Source of the DNA: Rhodococcoides kroppenstedtii
GTDB taxonomy: Bacteria > Actinomycetota > Actinomycetes > Mycobacteriales > Mycobacteriaceae
Assembly (NCBI RefSeq): GCF_900111805.1
Contig: NZ_FOJN01000015.1
Location: forward strand, 1 to 64,000
Reading direction: 5' to 3'
Length of the DNA stretch: 64,000 nucleotides
In this document: piece after piece, positions 47,233 to 56,713 of the stretch
How positions within the stretch are numbered: position 1 is the first letter of the stretch
Layout of the letters: each line of letters begins with the position of its first letter
Notes under the pieces: generated by a model
What the model was told of the DNA's origin: nothing
The model's input: the letters and a program-made list of their open reading frames with translations, nothing else
Databases searched by the model: none
Position numbers and translations under genes: made by a program

Positions 47233-47745
47233 GATCCGCGCCGGTTCCAGCGATCCGCGTCGGCTGCAGCAGCAGCGGCTGACTGGAACTCGCGCGGATC
47301 GAGCCGCACCCCTAGCGCAGCACTTGCCCACCGGCCTGAACCCAGTGCTCCGGCCCCGCACCCCGATCCGCGCCGGTTCCAGCAATCCGTGTCGACTGCA
47401 GCAGCAGCGGCTGACTGGAACTCGCGCGGATCCAGCTGCACCCCTAGCGCAGCACTTGCCCACCGGTCTCAGCCCAGTGCTCCGGCCCCGACTCCGATCC
47501 GCGTCGGTTCCAGCGATCCGCGTGGGCTGCAGTAGCAGCGGATGACTGGAACTCGCGCGGATTCAGCGGCTACCCGATCCCGCAGCAGCGGATGACTGGA
47601 ACCGCCGCGGATCGAGCTGCACCCGATTCCCTGCACTTACCCGCCGGTCTCAGCCCCGCGCTACGGCCCCCGCACCCGATCCGCGCCGATTCCAGCGATC
47701 CGCGTCGGCTGCAGCAACGGCGGATGACTGCAACAGACGCGAATC
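47233..47745. repeat. Array of ~131-bp composite repeats with palindromic arms
   Basis: The 534-base gap between mtr and the next gene holds no supported gene but at least three near-identical units starting at 47233, 47365 and 47496 (periods 132 and 131), an extra half unit (47586-47623) and a diverged copy from 47678. Each unit starts with GATCCGCGCCGGTTCCAG, then a related direct repeat (GATCCGCGTCGGCTGCAG), then its inverted form CTGGAACTCGCGCGGATC (e.g. 47283-47300, 47415-47432), so each can fold into a long stem. Spacers between units (cccctagcgcagcacttgcc-type) are also conserved. Confidence 0.9.
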
Positions 47746-47756
47746 GCGCAGCAGCT

Positions 47757-48299
47757 CTACCAGGCGCTGGTCCGCATGACGATCTCCGTGGCCAGGGCGG
47801 CGGCCGCAGCGGAGGGGTCGGTGGTGTCGAGCGGCATCACCCGGTAGTCGCCGTAGACGTAGCGGCTGCTGGCGGAGGCATCGTCCTGCGCGGACGGGTC
47901 GGTCACCACCATCGTGGTGCGCAGTTCGACTGCGGGACAGGACGTGTCGCCGTGAACGGCGGGGTGTCCGCGGTCGATCACCACCAGACTGGACACGCGG
48001 CCGAAGGTACGGGCGGCCAGTGACCAGGCCCGGTCGGCGCCGTCCCCGCGGCCGACCAGGTTGACCCAGGGCAGCCCGAGGGCGTCGAGCAGCGCGATCA
48101 GGTCGCTGTCCCCGAGAGCGACGCCCGGCTCGACCACGAAGGTACGCAGATCGGATGTCGTGAGCCGGGATGCGGTGTCGTCGAACGAGTCCGGCGCTCC
48201 GGTCGATCCCGGGAGGAGCAGGACGGCGTGTCCGCTGTCGGGACCGTCGACTCGCACCTCGACGTCTCCGGCGGGCACCGACACGGTCTGCTTCTGCAT
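47757..48299 (-). CDS. Short alpha/beta-fold protein lacking the hydrolase nucleophile
   Basis: 180 residues from ATG 48299. HAVLLLPGSTGAPDSFDDTASRL looks like the first strand and oxyanion loop of an alpha/beta hydrolase, and NLVGRGDGADRAWSLA takes the place of the nucleophile elbow, but GRGDGA lacks the Ser/Cys/Asp of GxSxG in the right position (G-R-G-D-G). The lid/C-terminal half is much shorter than in active enzymes. Unknown function, probably not a classical hydrolase. Divergent from the GntR gene, sharing its promoter region. Confidence 0.6.
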   Translation of the reverse strand: MQKQTVSVPAGDVEVRVDGPDSGHAVLLLPGSTGAPDSFDDTASRLTTSDLRTFVVEPGVALGDSDLIALLDALGLPWVNLVGRGDGADRAWSLAARTFGRVSSLVVIDRGHPAVHGDTSCPAVELRTTMVVTDPSAQDDASASSRYVYGDYRVMPLDTTDPSAAAAALATEIVMRTSAW

Positions 48300-48326
48300 G
48301 GTCAGCGACGCTACCCGAGCGAAGCC

Positions 48327-48384
48327 TTGCACCGCCGCCTGCAAGCTTCTATGGTTAGTTACATGAGTAATGAACCACCTAACC
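48327..48384 (+). promoter_or_regulatory. Promoter and operator of the GntR-ABC operon
   Basis: TTGCAC (48327-48332) and TATGGT (48350-48355) are spaced by 17 bases and look like -35 and -10 elements. Overlapping the -10 and start site is a dyad: GGTTAGTTAC (48353-48362), 4 bases, GTAATGAACC (48367-48376), matching at 8 of 10 positions; a second outer pair GGTTAG/CTAACC spans 48353-48384. Placement over the start site fits repression by the GntR/YtrA-type regulator encoded next. Confidence 0.6.
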
Positions 48385-48385
48385 A

Positions 48386-48793
48386 ATGGACCCGGTGGTC
48401 ATCGTGATCGACGACGGTCGCCCGATCTTCCTGCAGATCGCCGAGATGATCGAGAACTCGATCATCGACGGATCACTGGCCGAGGAAGCGCAAGTGCCGT
48501 CGACCAACGAACTGGCCGCGTTCCACCGCATCAATCCCGCCACCGCCGGCAAGGGGCTCGGACATCTCGTCGCGGACGGCATCCTCTACAAGAAGCGAGG
48601 TATCGGAATGTTCGTCACCACGGGCGCACGCGACGCGCTGCGCTTCCGGCGCCGTGAGCGATTCGCCGACCAGTACGTCACTCCGTTGGTCGCCGAGGCG
48701 CGCAAGCTCGGCCTCGGTCCCGACGAGATCATGACCATGATCGCCGACCGCGCGGCCGCACCGGCTCCGGCATCCGGGGAGGGAGCACGATGA
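48386..48793 (+). CDS. GntR-family (YtrA subfamily) transcriptional regulator
   Basis: 135 residues. PIFLQIAEMIENSIIDGSLAEEAQVPSTNELAAFHRINPATAGKGLGHLVADGILYKKRGIGMFV is the winged-helix GntR domain; the remaining 60 residues form a short helical dimerisation tail, typical of the YtrA subfamily that regulates adjacent ABC transporters. ATG 48386 starts just after the operator. Its stop overlaps the ABC ATPase start (ATGA), so it is the first gene of a three-gene autoregulated operon. Confidence 0.9.
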   Translation: MDPVVIVIDDGRPIFLQIAEMIENSIIDGSLAEEAQVPSTNELAAFHRINPATAGKGLGHLVADGILYKKRGIGMFVTTGARDALRFRRRERFADQYVTPLVAEARKLGLGPDEIMTMIADRAAAPAPASGEGAR

Positions 48794-49692
48794 GCGCCCC
48801 GGTGGTGTCGGTCCGCAACCTGCGCAAGAGCTTTCGGGACGTCGGCTCCCGACGAAACATCGATGCCCTCGTCGACGTGTCCTTCGACGTGCACGAGCAC
48901 GGCATCCACGGCCTCCTGGGCCGCAACGGCGCCGGCAAGACCACGCTCCTGCAGATCCTCACGGGGCAGCAGTGGGCGGACGACGGAGAGGTGTCGGTGT
49001 TCGGTGGCAGCCCCTTCGAGAACGCGACGGTCCTGCGTGACGTCTGCTTCGTCAAGGAGAGTCAGCGGTACCCGGACGACTTCCGCGTGAGTCAGGTGCT
49101 CGACGCCGCGGCCGCGATCCTGCCGCGGTGGGACGAGGCCCTCGCGCGGGATCTCATGGCGGACTTCGATCTTCCCCGCCGACGCAAGGTCAAGAAGCTC
49201 TCCCGCGGCATGACGTCGGCACTGGGTGTGGTGGTGGGCCTCGCGTCCCGCGCCCCACTCACCCTGTTCGACGAGCCCTACCTCGGTCTCGACGCGGTCT
49301 CCCGGCAGCTGTTCTACGACCGACTCCTGGCCGACTACGCGGAGCACCCCCGCACAGTGGTTCTCTCGACCCACCTGATCGACGAGGTCGCCGATCTGGT
49401 GGACCGCGTCGTGGTGGTCGACGGGGGCCGGGTGGTGGTCGACGACGACGCCGAGCAGCTCCGTGGCCGCGCGGTGACCGTCAGCGGGAACGCGGACGGT
49501 GTCGCCGACTTCACCATCGAACACACTGTGCTGCAGCACGAGTCGATGGGATCGATGGCCCGCACCACCATCGACGGCCCCCTCTCGCCGGAGTCGCTCG
49601 CCGCCGCCCGCGCTGCCGGCCTCCACGTCGATTCGGTGTCCCTCCAGCAATTCGTGGTCGCCAGCACCACCCGTCGGAAGGTGTCCTCGTGA
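48790..49692 (+). CDS. ABC transporter ATP-binding protein
   Basis: 300 residues. Walker A GLLGRNGAGKTTLLQ, Q-loop in the VCFVKESQRYP region, signature KLSRGMTSALGVVVGLASR (LSRGM instead of LSGGQ), Walker B LTLFDEPYLGLDAV, H-loop LSTHLIDE. The C-terminal part (about 225-300) is an unusual regulatory tail. The pattern is common for GntR/YtrA-linked exporters of antibiotics or peptides. Substrate unknown. Overlaps the permease start (GTGA). Confidence 0.93.
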   Translation: MSAPVVSVRNLRKSFRDVGSRRNIDALVDVSFDVHEHGIHGLLGRNGAGKTTLLQILTGQQWADDGEVSVFGGSPFENATVLRDVCFVKESQRYPDDFRVSQVLDAAAAILPRWDEALARDLMADFDLPRRRKVKKLSRGMTSALGVVVGLASRAPLTLFDEPYLGLDAVSRQLFYDRLLADYAEHPRTVVLSTHLIDEVADLVDRVVVVDGGRVVVDDDAEQLRGRAVTVSGNADGVADFTIEHTVLQHESMGSMARTTIDGPLSPESLAAARAAGLHVDSVSLQQFVVASTTRRKVSS

Positions 49693-50405
49693 GTACCGCT
49701 CTCGCTCCCGCCCCGTCCCGCCTCACGGCCGTCGCCCGGGTGCACGCCCAGAACTGGCAGATCGCGTTCCTGTGGCCGATCGGCATCCTGGCGGTCATCG
49801 CCGGCATCACGTGGACCGTGCTCGCGCTGGTCCCCCGAGGCAGCGCGGAGGTCAACACCGGCGGCGCGTCGTTCGTGTTCTTCTTCGGTCTCGTGTTGTT
49901 CGCGCAATCGGTGAACCAGTTCTTCCCGTTCGTCTCCGGCCTCGGCGTCACGCGCTGGGAGTTCTTCCGGGCCACCGCCGCCGTGGTCGGTGTCCACGCG
50001 CTGCTGTTCGGCACCCTGATGATCGCGCTGTCGCTCGTCGAGCGCACCACCGACGGTTTCGGAGTCGGCATGCGACTGTTCTCGCTCACGGCGCCCGTCG
50101 CCGGATCGGTCGTCGTCGAATTTCTGTTCTTCGTCACCCTGATCGCACTGGCGAACACCCTCGGCGTCCTGGCCGGGGCGATCTACCTCCGATGGCGGGC
50201 CGTAGGACTGTGGGCCACCGGCCTTCTCCTGACGGTGCTCCTCGGCGTGGTCGTGGTGGTCTTCACCTGGCAGAGCTGGTGGGTGCCGGTGGGCTCGGCC
50301 ATCGCCGACTCGCCCCGACCGGTCACGATGGTCCTGCTCCCGCTGGCCCTCACCGCGCCGGCCGCGCCCGGCGTGTGGGCGGTGCTGCGGCGGACCACCG
50401 TCTGA
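49689..50405 (+). CDS. ABC transporter permease
   Basis: 238 residues from GTG 49689. Six hydrophobic segments, e.g. IAFLWPIGILAVIAGITWTVLALV, FVFFFGLVLFAQSVNQFFPF, VVGVHALLFGTLMIAL, SVVVEFLFFVTLIALANTLGVLAGAIYL and GLWATGLLLTVLLGVVVVVF. No sequence family signature beyond membrane topology; it is the membrane partner of the upstream ATPase. Convergent with cobQ, 1 base between stops. Confidence 0.85.
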   Translation: MSTALAPAPSRLTAVARVHAQNWQIAFLWPIGILAVIAGITWTVLALVPRGSAEVNTGGASFVFFFGLVLFAQSVNQFFPFVSGLGVTRWEFFRATAAVVGVHALLFGTLMIALSLVERTTDGFGVGMRLFSLTAPVAGSVVVEFLFFVTLIALANTLGVLAGAIYLRWRAVGLWATGLLLTVLLGVVVVVFTWQSWWVPVGSAIADSPRPVTMVLLPLALTAPAAPGVWAVLRRTTV

Positions 50406-50406
50406 G

Positions 50407-51927
50407 TCACCGCACGGCGAGAACCGGCAGACCCGCGGGAACTCCCTCGGCGAGAAGCGCCGTCACGGCCTCCACGTCGAGGGAGTTCTCCACGAGATCG
50501 GCCAGCAGGTCCACCTGGGCAGTACGCAGCGCGTCGACGTCGGTATCGGGGGCCGCGACGAACCCGCGCCGACCGGCCCGCGCGGCGACCTCCGTCAGCC
50601 AGTCCCGCCGGAACGCGTCGTTCTCGAGCAGCCCGTGCCAGTGGGTGCCCCACACGGCGTTCCGGGCACTGCCCTCGCCCCCACCGTCCGCACCGTCGAT
50701 CCACGCGGGATCGGTCGACCGCGCGACGCGGCCGTGGTGAATCTCGTAACCGCGCAACCCCGTCGGCGACTGCACCCGGCGCAACACCTTGTCCGGTCGG
50801 AACTCGATGTCGAGGTCGAGCACGCCGAGGCCGGCCACGGCACCGGATCCCGACTCCACGTCGTCGACGATGCGCCGGCCGAGCATCTGATATCCGCCGC
50901 AGATGCCGAGAACCGGACCGCCGCGCTCGGCTCGCCGCGTGATTTCGTCGTCAATTCCGGTGCGGCGCAACCACTCCAGATCGTGGACCGTCGCTTTCGA
51001 GCCGGGCAGGACCACCAGATCGGCGTCCGCCAGCCGCGACGGGTCCGTCGCCCACTGGACGCTGACCCCTGGTTCGCACGCGAGCGCCTCGACGTCGGTC
51101 GAGTTGGAGACGCGCGGCAGGCGCACCGCCGCCACCCGCAGCCACTGCGTCCCGACGGGCCGGCCGGGCCGTCCCACAGGCGAATCGGCCGTCGTGCCGA
51201 GGGAGTCCTCCGCGTCGAGCCACAGGGCGTCGTCGAACGGCACCACGCCGTAGGTCGGCCGACCCGTCCGATCCTGCAGCGTGTCGAGCCCCGGCTGCAA
51301 CAGCGCCGGATCTCCCCGGAACTTGTTGACGACGAAGCCCGCGATCAGCGCTTGATCGTCCGGATCGAGAATCGCCAGAGTGCCGAAGAAGTGCGCGAGC
51401 ACTCCCCCACGATCGATGTCGCCCACCACGATCACCGGCAGGTCCGCCGCCCGGGCGAGACCGAGGTTGGCCAGATCCGTCGCGCGCAGGTTGATCTCGG
51501 CGGGCGACCCGGCGCCCTCGCAGATCACGACGTCGAACTCGGCGCGGAGCGACGCCAGGTCCTCGGCGACGACGGCGCGCAGCGCTTCACGGTGCGCCAT
51601 GTAGTCGCGCGCGCCGACCGACCCGGTGGCCCGGCCGCGGACCACCAGTTGCGACGTCCGATCCCCGCCGGGCTTGAGCAGCACCGGGTTGAAGCGCACG
51701 CTGGGTTCGAGGCCGCACGCCCGCGCCTGCAGTGCCTGAGCGCGGCCGATCTCACCGCCGTCGAGCGTCACCACCGAGTTGTTGGACATGTTCTGCGCCT
51801 TGAACGGCGCCACGCGCACCCCTCGTCGCGCGAGCAATCGGCAGAGACCCGCGACGAGAACGCTCTTCCCCGCGTCCGACGTGGTGCCCGCCACGAGCAG
51901 CGCGCCGGCGAGCGGCGAGGAGGTCAC
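50407..51927 (-). CDS. cobQ: Cobyric acid synthase
   Basis: 506 residues from GTG 51927 (GTGA overlap with the map stop). N-terminal: [44 protein letters not shown] with the P-loop-like motif. C-terminal triad-type glutamine amidotransferase: [18 protein letters not shown] (nucleophile Cys), [12 protein letters not shown] and [11 protein letters not shown]. It amidates b, d, e and g side chains to give cobyric acid. Separate from cobA/cobB/cobO by 10 kb, and coupled instead to map. Confidence 0.96.
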   Translation of the reverse strand: MTSSPLAGALLVAGTTSDAGKSVLVAGLCRLLARRGVRVAPFKAQNMSNNSVVTLDGGEIGRAQALQARACGLEPSVRFNPVLLKPGGDRTSQLVVRGRATGSVGARDYMAHREALRAVVAEDLASLRAEFDVVICEGAGSPAEINLRATDLANLGLARAADLPVIVVGDIDRGGVLAHFFGTLAILDPDDQALIAGFVVNKFRGDPALLQPGLDTLQDRTGRPTYGVVPFDDALWLDAEDSLGTTADSPVGRPGRPVGTQWLRVAAVRLPRVSNSTDVEALACEPGVSVQWATDPSRLADADLVVLPGSKATVHDLEWLRRTGIDDEITRRAERGGPVLGICGGYQMLGRRIVDDVESGSGAVAGLGVLDLDIEFRPDKVLRRVQSPTGLRGYEIHHGRVARSTDPAWIDGADGGGEGSARNAVWGTHWHGLLENDAFRRDWLTEVAARAGRRGFVAAPDTDVDALRTAQVDLLADLVENSLDVEAVTALLAEGVPAGLPVLAVR

Positions 51928-52781
51928 GGCAGGGTGAGGATCTCGGCGCCGGTGTCGGTGACGACGAGGGTGTGCTCGAACTGGGCGGTCCAGCGGCGGT
52001 CCTTGGTGACGACGGTCCACCCGTCGTTCCACTGCTCCCAGTCGATGCCGCCGAGGTTGATCATCGGCTCGATGGTGAAGGTCATGCCCGGCTCGATGAC
52101 CGTGTCGACACTCGGCTCGTCGTAGTGCAGCACCACCAGACCGTTGTGGAACGTCGTCCCCACCCCGTGACCGGTGAAGTCGCGGACGACGCCGTAGCCG
52201 AACCGGTTCGCGTAGGACTCGATGACGCGGCCCACGACGTTCAGTGCGCGGCCCGGCTTGACCGCCTTGATGGCCCGCATCGTCGCCTCGTGCGTCCGCT
52301 CCACGAGCAGCCGCGCCTCCTCGGACACCTCACCGGCTAGGAAGGTCGCGTTGGTGTCGCCGTGGACTCCGTCGACGTACGCGGTGACGTCGATGTTGAC
52401 GATGTCCCCGTCCTGGATCACCGTCGAGTCGGGGATGCCGTGGCAGATGACCTCGTTCAGCGAGGTACAGCAGGACTTCGGAAAACCCTTGTAGCCCAAC
52501 GTCGACGGGTACGCACCGTGGTCGATCATGTACTCGTGCGCGATGCGGTCGAGCGCATCGGTGGTCACGCCCGGCGCCACCGCGTTGCCCGCCTCGCGCA
52601 GCGCCTGCGCCGCGATGCGCGACGCCACCCGCATCTTCTCGATGGTCTCGGGCGTCTGCACCCACGGCTCCGACCCCTCGCGGGCGGTCTTCTTCCAGGC
52701 GTACTCCGGCCGCTCGATGTGCTTGGGGACGGGAAGCACGTCGGAGACGGTGCCGGGTTCGAGAACAGTGCGAACAGCCAT
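51924..52781 (-). CDS. map: Methionine aminopeptidase type I
   Basis: 285 residues with an N-terminal extension of about 40 residues before the catalytic domain ([18 protein letters not shown]), as in mycobacterial MetAP1c. Metal ligands: [17 protein letters not shown] (two Asp), [10 protein letters not shown] (His), IEPMIN (Glu) and [12 protein letters not shown] (Glu). Removes N-terminal Met from nascent proteins. Shares a 4-base overlap with cobQ; 21 bases separate it from the PBP gene upstream. Confidence 0.96.
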   Translation of the reverse strand: MAVRTVLEPGTVSDVLPVPKHIERPEYAWKKTAREGSEPWVQTPETIEKMRVASRIAAQALREAGNAVAPGVTTDALDRIAHEYMIDHGAYPSTLGYKGFPKSCCTSLNEVICHGIPDSTVIQDGDIVNIDVTAYVDGVHGDTNATFLAGEVSEEARLLVERTHEATMRAIKAVKPGRALNVVGRVIESYANRFGYGVVRDFTGHGVGTTFHNGLVVLHYDEPSVDTVIEPGMTFTIEPMINLGGIDWEQWNDGWTVVTKDRRWTAQFEHTLVVTDTGAEILTLP

Positions 52782-52802
52782 GCCCCCGAGCGTAGTCCGT
52801 GG

Positions 52803-54596
52803 TCAGTAGCCCTCGGGCAGCGCCGTGAACATATCCCTCGTCACGGCCACCGCGTTGTCGGAGCTGCCGCCGCGCACGACGAGCGTGGCGAAGGCCAGGT
52901 CACCGCGATAGCCGACGAACCACGCATGCGAGCCGCCGTCGACCTCGGCCTCGCCGGTCTTGCCGTAGACCTCGCCCTGATCGGCGATTCGGTCGGCGGT
53001 TCCGCTGGTGACCACCGACCGCATCATGCCGCGCAACCCGTCGACGACAGCGGGGTCGACCGTCGGCCGGTCCCCCTCGACGGCGGTCTCCTCGCCCTGG
53101 ATCAACCGCGGCGTCGGGGTGCTGCCGTGCGCCACGGTGGCGGCGGCGAGGGCCATGCCGAACGTGGACACGAGCACCTTGCCCTGGCCGAACCCGTCCT
53201 CGGTCCGCTGCACCAGATCGGGCGCCGGGGGCACGGATCCGGACTCGGTGGGCAGGCCCGTCACCGTGTACTCGGGGCCGATGCCGAACATGGCGGCCGC
53301 GCTCGTCAGGTCGTCGGGTCCCATCTCGCTGGCGAGCTTGGCGAAGGAGGTGTTGCAGGACCGCGTGAACGCCGTGCTCATCGAGACGTCGCCGAGCGAG
53401 AACTCGTTGTAGTTGGGCACGCTGCGCTCCCCGATGACGATGCGCCCCGGACACGGCACCGTGCTGCCGGGCGTCGCAAGCCCCTCCGCGATGGCCGCCC
53501 CCGCCGTGACGATCTTGAACGTCGACCCCGGCGGGTACAGACCGGTGGACGCCACCGGTCCGTCCCGGTCCGCGGCCTCGTTCTGCGCAACGGCCAGGAT
53601 GTCCCCCGTCGAGGGTTGGATCACCACCATCATCGCTTGATCGCGGGAGACGTTCACCGCGTTCTGCGCGGCCACCTGGATCGGCCGGTCGAGGCTGATG
53701 CTGATGGACGGCACCGGTTCCGGCGCCGTTTCGGTCAGCACCCCGACGTCGGCCCCGTTGGCGTTGACGGCGACGACGCTCCACCCGGCCTCGCCGTCGA
53801 CGCGGTCCATGACGGTCTTCTTGACCTGGCTCACCAGATCGGGCGCGAAGGATCGATCGGTCGAGACCAGATCCGACTCCTCGGTGACGGTGACGCCGGG
53901 CAGGGCCGACAGCTCGGCCGACACCGTGTCGTAGTCCTCCTCCCGCAGTGTCACCACGCGGTAGGCGCCCCGCGCGGCCGTGGCGGACTCGACCGTCGAT
54001 TGCGCGGTGATGGAGTCGTCGAACGGACGCAGGAGCCGTTCCAGCGCGCGGGCCGTCGAGACGATCCGGTCGGACGTCAGCTCCGCGACGGTCCACGAGA
54101 CGCCGAAGACCGTGCCCGGAACCAGGACGTCCGACCCGGCGTGTTCGTTGACCCGGGCACGCGGAGCGGCCATGGACCGGAGCACCATCGACTGCGTGTC
54201 GCCGAGCGTCGGATGCAGGTCGGTGGAGTTCCACCGCACCACCCAGTCACCGCCGCGCCGACCCATCCGCAACGACCCGTCGTACGTCCACGTCCGGTCC
54301 CGCGGCAGGTGCCAGGTGTAGGTGTAGTCGACGGTCGCGGTGTCGCCGTTCACCGTCACGGCACCGGTGCTCGCCTCGAGCGATTCCGCCTGCAGTCCGT
54401 CCCACGCGGTGTCGATCGCCCCGGCCGCGAGGTCCGGCCGGTCCGTTCCGGCGGCCGCCTCGGCGCTGTCCCGACTCGCCAGCGCGGCCACGAACGCATC
54501 GGCGGCGGATTCGGGGCCCTGCGGTTTCGGGGTGCACGCGACCGAGGCGACGGCGAGCAGGACGGCGAGCGCCGCGGCGACGGAACGGGAGATCAT
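52803..54596 (-). CDS. Penicillin-binding lipoprotein (class B transpeptidase)
   Basis: 597 residues. Signal with a lipobox-like VASVAC (Cys21). Residues about 28-140 resemble the NTF2-like N-terminal domain of MecA-type PBPs; a dimerisation domain follows, and the transpeptidase has STFK (358-361), SCN (413-415) and KTG (546-548). It crosslinks peptidoglycan or forms part of the divisome/elongasome. Equivalent to Rv2864c (PBP-lipo) by position. Target of beta-lactams by family. Confidence 0.93.
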   Translation of the reverse strand: MISRSVAAALAVLLAVASVACTPKPQGPESAADAFVAALASRDSAEAAAGTDRPDLAAGAIDTAWDGLQAESLEASTGAVTVNGDTATVDYTYTWHLPRDRTWTYDGSLRMGRRGGDWVVRWNSTDLHPTLGDTQSMVLRSMAAPRARVNEHAGSDVLVPGTVFGVSWTVAELTSDRIVSTARALERLLRPFDDSITAQSTVESATAARGAYRVVTLREEDYDTVSAELSALPGVTVTEESDLVSTDRSFAPDLVSQVKKTVMDRVDGEAGWSVVAVNANGADVGVLTETAPEPVPSISISLDRPIQVAAQNAVNVSRDQAMMVVIQPSTGDILAVAQNEAADRDGPVASTGLYPPGSTFKIVTAGAAIAEGLATPGSTVPCPGRIVIGERSVPNYNEFSLGDVSMSTAFTRSCNTSFAKLASEMGPDDLTSAAAMFGIGPEYTVTGLPTESGSVPPAPDLVQRTEDGFGQGKVLVSTFGMALAAATVAHGSTPTPRLIQGEETAVEGDRPTVDPAVVDGLRGMMRSVVTSGTADRIADQGEVYGKTGEAEVDGGSHAWFVGYRGDLAFATLVVRGGSSDNAVAVTRDMFTALPEGY

Positions 54597-54610
54597 CGAC
54601 TGTCATCGTA

Positions 54611-54656
54611 GGACCGGGGTGTGGCCCGGGTCCGTCCCGACACGCAGGGCCGGGAC
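54611..54656 (-). terminator. Two tandem hairpins between the GNAT and PBP genes
   Basis: GGACCGGGG/CCCGGGTCC (54611-54633, one mismatch, 5-base loop) and GTCCCG/CGGGAC (54634-54656, 11-base loop). They lie between the stop of the GNAT gene and the start of the PBP gene. No U-run. They may limit read-through between these same-strand genes. Confidence 0.45.
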
Positions 54657-54657
54657 G

Positions 54658-55491
54658 TCAGTCCAGCAGCACCGTGGCGAAGGTCCCGACCTGCCGGAAC
54701 CCGATGCGCTCGTACGCACGACGAGCCGGAACGTTGTAGCTGTTCACGTAGAGACTGGCAGTCCGGCCGCCGTCGATCACGGCCGCGGCCACGGCCGCCG
54801 TCCCGACGGACCCCAACCCGCGGCCGCGGCACAGCGGGTGGACCCACACTCCCTGGATCTGCCCGACGTCCCGCGAGAGCGACCCTACCTCGGCCTTGAA
54901 GACCACCTGACCGTCCTCGAATCGCGCCCACGCGCGCCCGGCCGCGATCAGATCGGCGATGCGCCGGCGGTATCCCCGACCGCCGTCACCGGCCCGCGGG
55001 TCGACGCCCACCTCCTCGATGAACATCGCGACGGCCGCCGTCAGGTACACGTCGATCTCGTCGGCGGTGACCCGGCGCACGGCCGGGTCGGCCGTGTCCG
55101 GCCGCACGACGAGCGCGAGAAGAGGTTGGTCGGCCCGCACCTCGCGGGCGGATCCCCACTCAGGCTCGAGCATCGACCAGATCGGCAGGGTCAGCTCCGC
55201 GCGCCCGACCAACGACGAACACAGCCGCGGACCGCGCAGGGCCCGGTCGGCGAAACTCCGCAGATCGTCGACCTCGCCGCGGAGCGGCACCAGGTTGGCC
55301 CCGGAGAAGCAGAGCGACGACGACGGACCGCCACGAGACCACAGTTCGCCGTGGTTCACCCGCGGCTCGATGCCCGACTCCTCGATGCGCGACGCGACCA
55401 TGCACGACGCGACGGGGTCCGACCGCAGCACGCGGAGGACCTCGTCGGTGTCACGTCGGGTCAGCGCCTTCGCGCCGAGGAGCTTGAGCAT
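54658..55491 (-). CDS. GNAT family N-acetyltransferase with N-terminal DUF4081-like domain
   Basis: 277 residues. The N-terminal half (EVLRVLRSDPVASCMVASRIEESGIEPR..., LWSRGG...LCFSGANLVPLRG) is the accessory domain; the C-terminal half carries the acetyl-CoA motif GVWVHPLCRGRGLGSVGTAAVAAAVIDGG and SLYVNSYNVPARRAYERIGFRQVGTFATVLL. Corresponds to Rv2867c by position, which is next to ispG in mycobacteria (from memory). Acceptor unknown. 17 bases from the ispG stop. Confidence 0.9.
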   Translation of the reverse strand: MLKLLGAKALTRRDTDEVLRVLRSDPVASCMVASRIEESGIEPRVNHGELWSRGGPSSSLCFSGANLVPLRGEVDDLRSFADRALRGPRLCSSLVGRAELTLPIWSMLEPEWGSAREVRADQPLLALVVRPDTADPAVRRVTADEIDVYLTAAVAMFIEEVGVDPRAGDGGRGYRRRIADLIAAGRAWARFEDGQVVFKAEVGSLSRDVGQIQGVWVHPLCRGRGLGSVGTAAVAAAVIDGGRTASLYVNSYNVPARRAYERIGFRQVGTFATVLLD

Positions 55492-55508
55492 CGGTGTCTC
55501 GCCGCGGG

Positions 55509-56663
<1,155 letters not shown>

Positions 56664-56713
56664 TTCAGTCCTTTCGTCGCCTGCCGGTGGTCACCGGCCG
56701 ACTGCACACCAGT

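Noticed and set aside
47233-47745. CRISPR array
   Set aside because: The repeat period is about 131 bases, the spacers are themselves conserved between units, and no cas genes are in the window.
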